In this document: positions 61,026-64,000 of the stretch, one piece after another
How the letters are laid out: each line of letters starts with the position of its first letter
Position numbering within the stretch: position 1 is the stretch's first letter
Assembly (NCBI GenBank): GCA_036637375.1
Contig: JAVWMQ010000004.1
Location: 1-64,000 of the forward strand
Direction: 5' to 3'
Origin: JAVWMQ01 sp036637375
Lineage (GTDB): Bacteria > Bacillota > Clostridia > Peptostreptococcales > Anaerovoracaceae
DNA length: 64,000 bases
Program-made: the position numbers and the translations under genes
Notes under the pieces: model-generated
The model's input: only the letters and a program-made list of their open reading frames with translations
Told to the model about the DNA's origin: nothing
Database searches by the model: none

Positions 61026-61808
61026 ATGAAAACGAGAATAATTTCCGGATTGATTATGTTACCACTATTGGGGGTAATATATTTAGGTGGATATGTGTTA
61101 TCTGCTTTTTGTGTATTAATTGCAATTGGCGGAGTATATGAATTTTATAAAGGGTTTCATGCACTTGATATTAAACCAAGTTTTACCATTGGAGTAATTT
61201 CAGCTTTAGGACTGTTTGCTGTTGGACTTTTTGCAAATGAACCTAAGTTTTATATGGTGTGGTTGTTTTTGACAGTATTAGCATGTCTCCTTTATCTATT
61301 TAAGATTGAGGAAAGAAAACTTGAGGATGCATTGGCAACACTAATAGGCATTGTGTATGTAGTATACTTCTCATTCCATGTGGTATTAGTTGATCAAACA
61401 GGAGAACCAAGCATTTTAGTTTGGCTAATTGTACTATCTGCTTTTGGAACAGATGTAATGGCATACTTTGCAGGTGTTACTTTAGGCAAGCATAAGCTTT
61501 GTCCAAAAATCAGTCCCAAAAAGAGTATAGAAGGTTCAATTGGTGGAATAATTGGCAGCATCACTATTTGTGGTATATTTGGGTATTTCTTTGCTAATGA
61601 ATACTTTATCCATGCACTTATCATTGGTGCACTTGGAGGTGTAGTTTCACAATTTGGAGACCTTACAGCTTCAATCTTTAAACGAAAGATGGGTATTAAA
61701 GACTATGGGAATTTAATTCCAGGTCATGGTGGTGTTCTTGATAGATTTGACAGTGTATTATTTACAGCGCCATTAGTTTATTATTATATTGATTTATTTA
61801 TTTTATAA
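61026..61808 (+). CDS. cdsA: Phosphatidate cytidylyltransferase
   Basis: Makes CDP-diacylglycerol, the precursor of anionic phospholipids, at the membrane. The 260-residue protein has about eight hydrophobic segments and the signature SIFKRKMGIKDYGNLIPGHGG...DRFD near its C-terminus. RBS GGTAGG overlaps the uppS end. The lipid-synthesis genes uppS and cdsA are coupled in this operon. Confidence 0.95.
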   Translation: MKTRIISGLIMLPLLGVIYLGGYVLSAFCVLIAIGGVYEFYKGFHALDIKPSFTIGVISALGLFAVGLFANEPKFYMVWLFLTVLACLLYLFKIEERKLEDALATLIGIVYVVYFSFHVVLVDQTGEPSILVWLIVLSAFGTDVMAYFAGVTLGKHKLCPKISPKKSIEGSIGGIIGSITICGIFGYFFANEYFIHALIIGALGGVVSQFGDLTASIFKRKMGIKDYGNLIPGHGGVLDRFDSVLFTAPLVYYYIDLFIL

Positions 61809-61817
61809 GGTGTCAAA

Positions 61818-62948
61818 GTGAAAAAGATAGGAATATTAGGTAGTACGGGGTCAATAGGTACACAAAGTTTAGATATTGTTTCAAATAATCAAGAACAGTT
61901 CAAGGTAACTGTTCTTAGTTGTGCTACTAGAATAAAAGAACTATCTTTGCAAATTGAAGAATTTAGTCCTGAAATAGTCGTTGTAAAAAACGAAAAAGAT
62001 GCAATAGAATTGCAAAAAAAATACAAGCAGGTTGATGTGCTTTTTGGGAAAAAGGGTTTAATTGATGCTGCAAAACTAGGGAATTATGATATTTTATTAA
62101 ATTCATTGATGGGGATAAAAGGTCTTGAGCCAACATATGAAGCGATTAATGCGGGCAAAGATATAGCTCTTGCGAATAAAGAAACTTTAGTGGCAGGAGG
62201 AGAAATCATTATGAAAGCGGTGAAAGAAAAAGGTGTGGCTATGCTACCTGTTGATAGCGAGCATAGTGCTATCTTTCAGGCGCTTGAAGGAAATAAACGA
62301 AGCGAATTAAGTAGAATTTTGTTAACAGCTTCTGGGGGGCCGTTTAGAGGATACACTTTGGATGGACTAAAAAATGTAAAAAAAGAGGAAGCATTAAATC
62401 ACCCTAAGTGGACAATGGGGAGTAAAATTACAATAGATTCTGCAACTATGATGAATAAAGGTTTAGAAGTTATTGAAGCGAAATGGTTGTTTGGAGTTGA
62501 TGAGGAAAATATTGAAATATTGGTTCATCCTCAAAGTATTGTTCATTCAATGGTAGAATATGTAGATGGTAGTGTTATTGCACAACTTGGAAGTCCGGAT
62601 ATGAGAACGCCTATTGCATATGCTTTTAGTTACCCAAATAGGATTAAGAGCGATTTGCCAAAGCTGAATTTTTTTGAGGAGGGTGCAAACTTAACTTTTG
62701 AAAAACCAGACAGAAATACATTTAAGTGTATTGACTTGGCATACAAGGCGTCAAAGGCGGGAGGAAGTTATCCTGTAGTTCTAAATGGAGCAAATGAAGT
62801 GCTAGTTGATAGGTTTTTGAGAGGGGAAATTGAATTTATAGAGATTCAAGAAAGTCTTGAGAGAATTCTTGATGAACATAAACCTAAATATCAATTATCG
62901 TTAAAAGAGGTAATTGAAATTGATGAGAAAGTAAGGAAAGAAATATGA
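61818..62948 (+). CDS. dxr: 1-deoxy-D-xylulose-5-phosphate reductoisomerase
   Basis: First committed enzyme of the MEP isoprenoid pathway. The start is GTG, with AAGGTG upstream. The 376-residue protein has the NADPH-binding GSTGSIGTQSLDIV motif, ANKETLVAGG, the metal-site PVDSEHSAIFQ, and TASGGPFRG. It overlaps rseP by 4 bases (ATGA). Together with uppS it supports polyprenol supply. Confidence 0.96.
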   Translation: MKKIGILGSTGSIGTQSLDIVSNNQEQFKVTVLSCATRIKELSLQIEEFSPEIVVVKNEKDAIELQKKYKQVDVLFGKKGLIDAAKLGNYDILLNSLMGIKGLEPTYEAINAGKDIALANKETLVAGGEIIMKAVKEKGVAMLPVDSEHSAIFQALEGNKRSELSRILLTASGGPFRGYTLDGLKNVKKEEALNHPKWTMGSKITIDSATMMNKGLEVIEAKWLFGVDEENIEILVHPQSIVHSMVEYVDGSVIAQLGSPDMRTPIAYAFSYPNRIKSDLPKLNFFEEGANLTFEKPDRNTFKCIDLAYKASKAGGSYPVVLNGANEVLVDRFLRGEIEFIEIQESLERILDEHKPKYQLSLKEVIEIDEKVRKEI

Positions 62949-63958
62949 CGATAATATATGCTATTTTGATGTTTTGTATATTGATCTTCATACATGAGCT
63001 TGGACACTTTGCTGCAGCAAAAGCTTGCGGGGTAAAGGTTAATGAATTTGCTCTAGGTATGGGACCAACAATTGTAAGTAAGCAAAAGGGGGAAACAAAA
63101 TATTCTCTTCGTGCAATTCCAATAGGTGGATTTTGTGCAATGGAAGGTGAGGATGAAGAATCCAATGATGATAGAGCGTTTAACAACAAAAAAGCGTGGC
63201 AAAAAACTATAATTGTAATTGCAGGCTCTTTTATGAACGTTTTATTAGCATTAATTTTGATTACAATTGTAGTTTATAATATGGGGTTCCCAAGTACAAC
63301 TATTGCAAATGTTCAAAAAGACAGTCCAGCATACCATGCTGGGATTCAAGTGGGAGATAAGATTACAAGTGTTAATGGCACAAAAATTAATGAATGGCAA
63401 GAGCTTAGTGTTTTAATTAAAAAAGATGCAGATCAAAAGACTGTTAATCTTGGAATAAATAGAGATGGCAAGAACTTAGTTATAAATTCTGAGTTGAAGA
63501 AAGCACAAGATGGTAGAATGGTAATGGGTGTTCTCGCAGATAGAGAAAAAAACATTGGCAAATCTATAATCAATGGGCCTAAAGCAACTTTAGCCATGAC
63601 AAAAGATATGTATGGAGTTCTAAAGAAACTTGTTACAGGAGAAGTTTCTACAAAGGAATTATCAGGTCCAGTTGGAATTGTTTATATGGTTGACAAAAGT
63701 GCAGAGCAAGGATTCATTACGGTACTGTACTTTATGGCATTAATAAGCTTGAATTTGGGTATTGTAAATATGTTACCACTACCAGCTCTTGATGGCGGTA
63801 GATTGGTGTTTATAATTATTAGAAAAATAACAGGACAAGCAATAACTGACGAGATGGAAGGCAGGGTTCATATTGCAGGAATGGTGTTATTATTAACATT
63901 AATGCTTTATGTGACGTGGAATGATATATTTAGATTTATTGTACCAGTTTTTAAATAG
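62945..63958 (+). CDS. rseP: Site-2 metalloprotease RseP (RasP family)
   Basis: Intramembrane zinc protease that cleaves anti-sigma factors and signal-peptide remnants. The HELGH motif with His17, Glu18 and His21 lies in the first membrane segment; a single PDZ domain (about 110-180) and the NMLPLPALDGGR motif with the third metal ligand follow. At 337 residues it is full length, with about four membrane helices. ATGA overlap with dxr. Confidence 0.95.
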   Translation: MTIIYAILMFCILIFIHELGHFAAAKACGVKVNEFALGMGPTIVSKQKGETKYSLRAIPIGGFCAMEGEDEESNDDRAFNNKKAWQKTIIVIAGSFMNVLLALILITIVVYNMGFPSTTIANVQKDSPAYHAGIQVGDKITSVNGTKINEWQELSVLIKKDADQKTVNLGINRDGKNLVINSELKKAQDGRMVMGVLADREKNIGKSIINGPKATLAMTKDMYGVLKKLVTGEVSTKELSGPVGIVYMVDKSAEQGFITVLYFMALISLNLGIVNMLPLPALDGGRLVFIIIRKITGQAITDEMEGRVHIAGMVLLLTLMLYVTWNDIFRFIVPVFK

Positions 63959-63966
63959 GTGATCTT

Positions 63967-64000
63967 ATGACAAAAAAAATCAGGTGTGGTGACCTTTACA
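63967..64000 (+). CDS. ispG: Start of probable ispG (partial, runs off window)
   Basis: An ATG (MTKKIRCGDLY) opens 8 bases after the rseP stop, with AGGTGATC as a ribosome site, and remains open to the window end. The basic start followed by a VGD-like motif fits 4-hydroxy-3-methylbut-2-enyl diphosphate synthase, and dxr-rseP-ispG is a conserved order. Only 11 residues are visible, so the name rests mostly on position. Confidence 0.55.
   Translation, partial: MTKKIRCGDLY

Overview
The window is a gene-dense piece of chromosome from a low-GC Gram-positive anaerobe. AT-rich codons, strong AGGAGG-type ribosome sites, Bacillus/Clostridia gene orders (priA-def-fmt-rsmB-prpC-prkC-rsgA-rpe; ylxM-ffh-rpsP-khpA-rimM-trmD; sepF-divIVA-lspA-rluD; rpsB-tsf; pyrH-frr-uppS-cdsA-dxr-rseP), a pyruvate formate-lyase pair and a ferredoxin-type flavoprotein all point to the class Clostridia. 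A family such as Anaerovoracaceae (Eubacterium/Mogibacterium relatives) is my guess, not something the sequence proves. I saw no rRNA, tRNA, CRISPR array, insertion sequence or prophage gene.

Layout. 0.1-10.8 kb: queH, asnA, then translation/maturation and PASTA-kinase genes on one probable long transcript. 10.8-14.8 kb: LCP ligase, a wall-polymer ABC exporter and ddl. 14.8-19 kb: thrS (no TGS domain), sppA, MATE exporter. 19-22.6 kb: SRP/ribosome maturation operon. 22.6-27.4 kb: division operon (HlyD-like, yggS, sepF, divIVA), lspA, rluD-type gene, flavin reductase. 27.4-30.3 kb: an unlisted 44-residue Gin-like zinc-finger gene with an elaborate divergent control region, a lipase-like hydrolase and rqcH. 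30.4-32.2 kb: yicC, gmk, rpoZ. 32.3-34.5 kb: a stand-alone cysteine-rich LytTR protein, then rpsB-tsf. 34.6-42.6 kb: complete kdpFABCDE, including a 29-residue kdpF. 42.7-49.3 kb: Xaa-Pro peptidase, EFR1 ferredoxin, a ZTP riboswitch controlling pflA-pflB, HAD hydrolase. 49.3-58.9 kb: acyl-CoA ligase facing a DUF1836 gene across two palindromes, a hybrid sensor kinase with two solute-binding domains, a secreted Ig-repeat/C39-like protein, asnB, and a small acidic membrane protein. 59-64 kb: pyrH-frr-uppS-cdsA-dxr-rseP and the first codons of probable ispG.

The main architectural point is that the usual rpsB-tsf-pyrH-frr run is split by about 24.5 kb of accessory genes, each unit with its own promoter and terminator. 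Several genes normally found inside these operons (rlmN, remA, coaBC, rplS, ylmG/ylmH) are absent from their usual places. The parts most likely to be new are the Gin-like gene with its phased repeat control region (27.4-27.8 kb), the sensor-kinase/secreted-protease pair (51.9-56.4 kb), the six-cysteine LytTR protein and the hairpin between the ribosome site and start of lspA. All functional calls rest on motif and family recognition by eye; no search was run.
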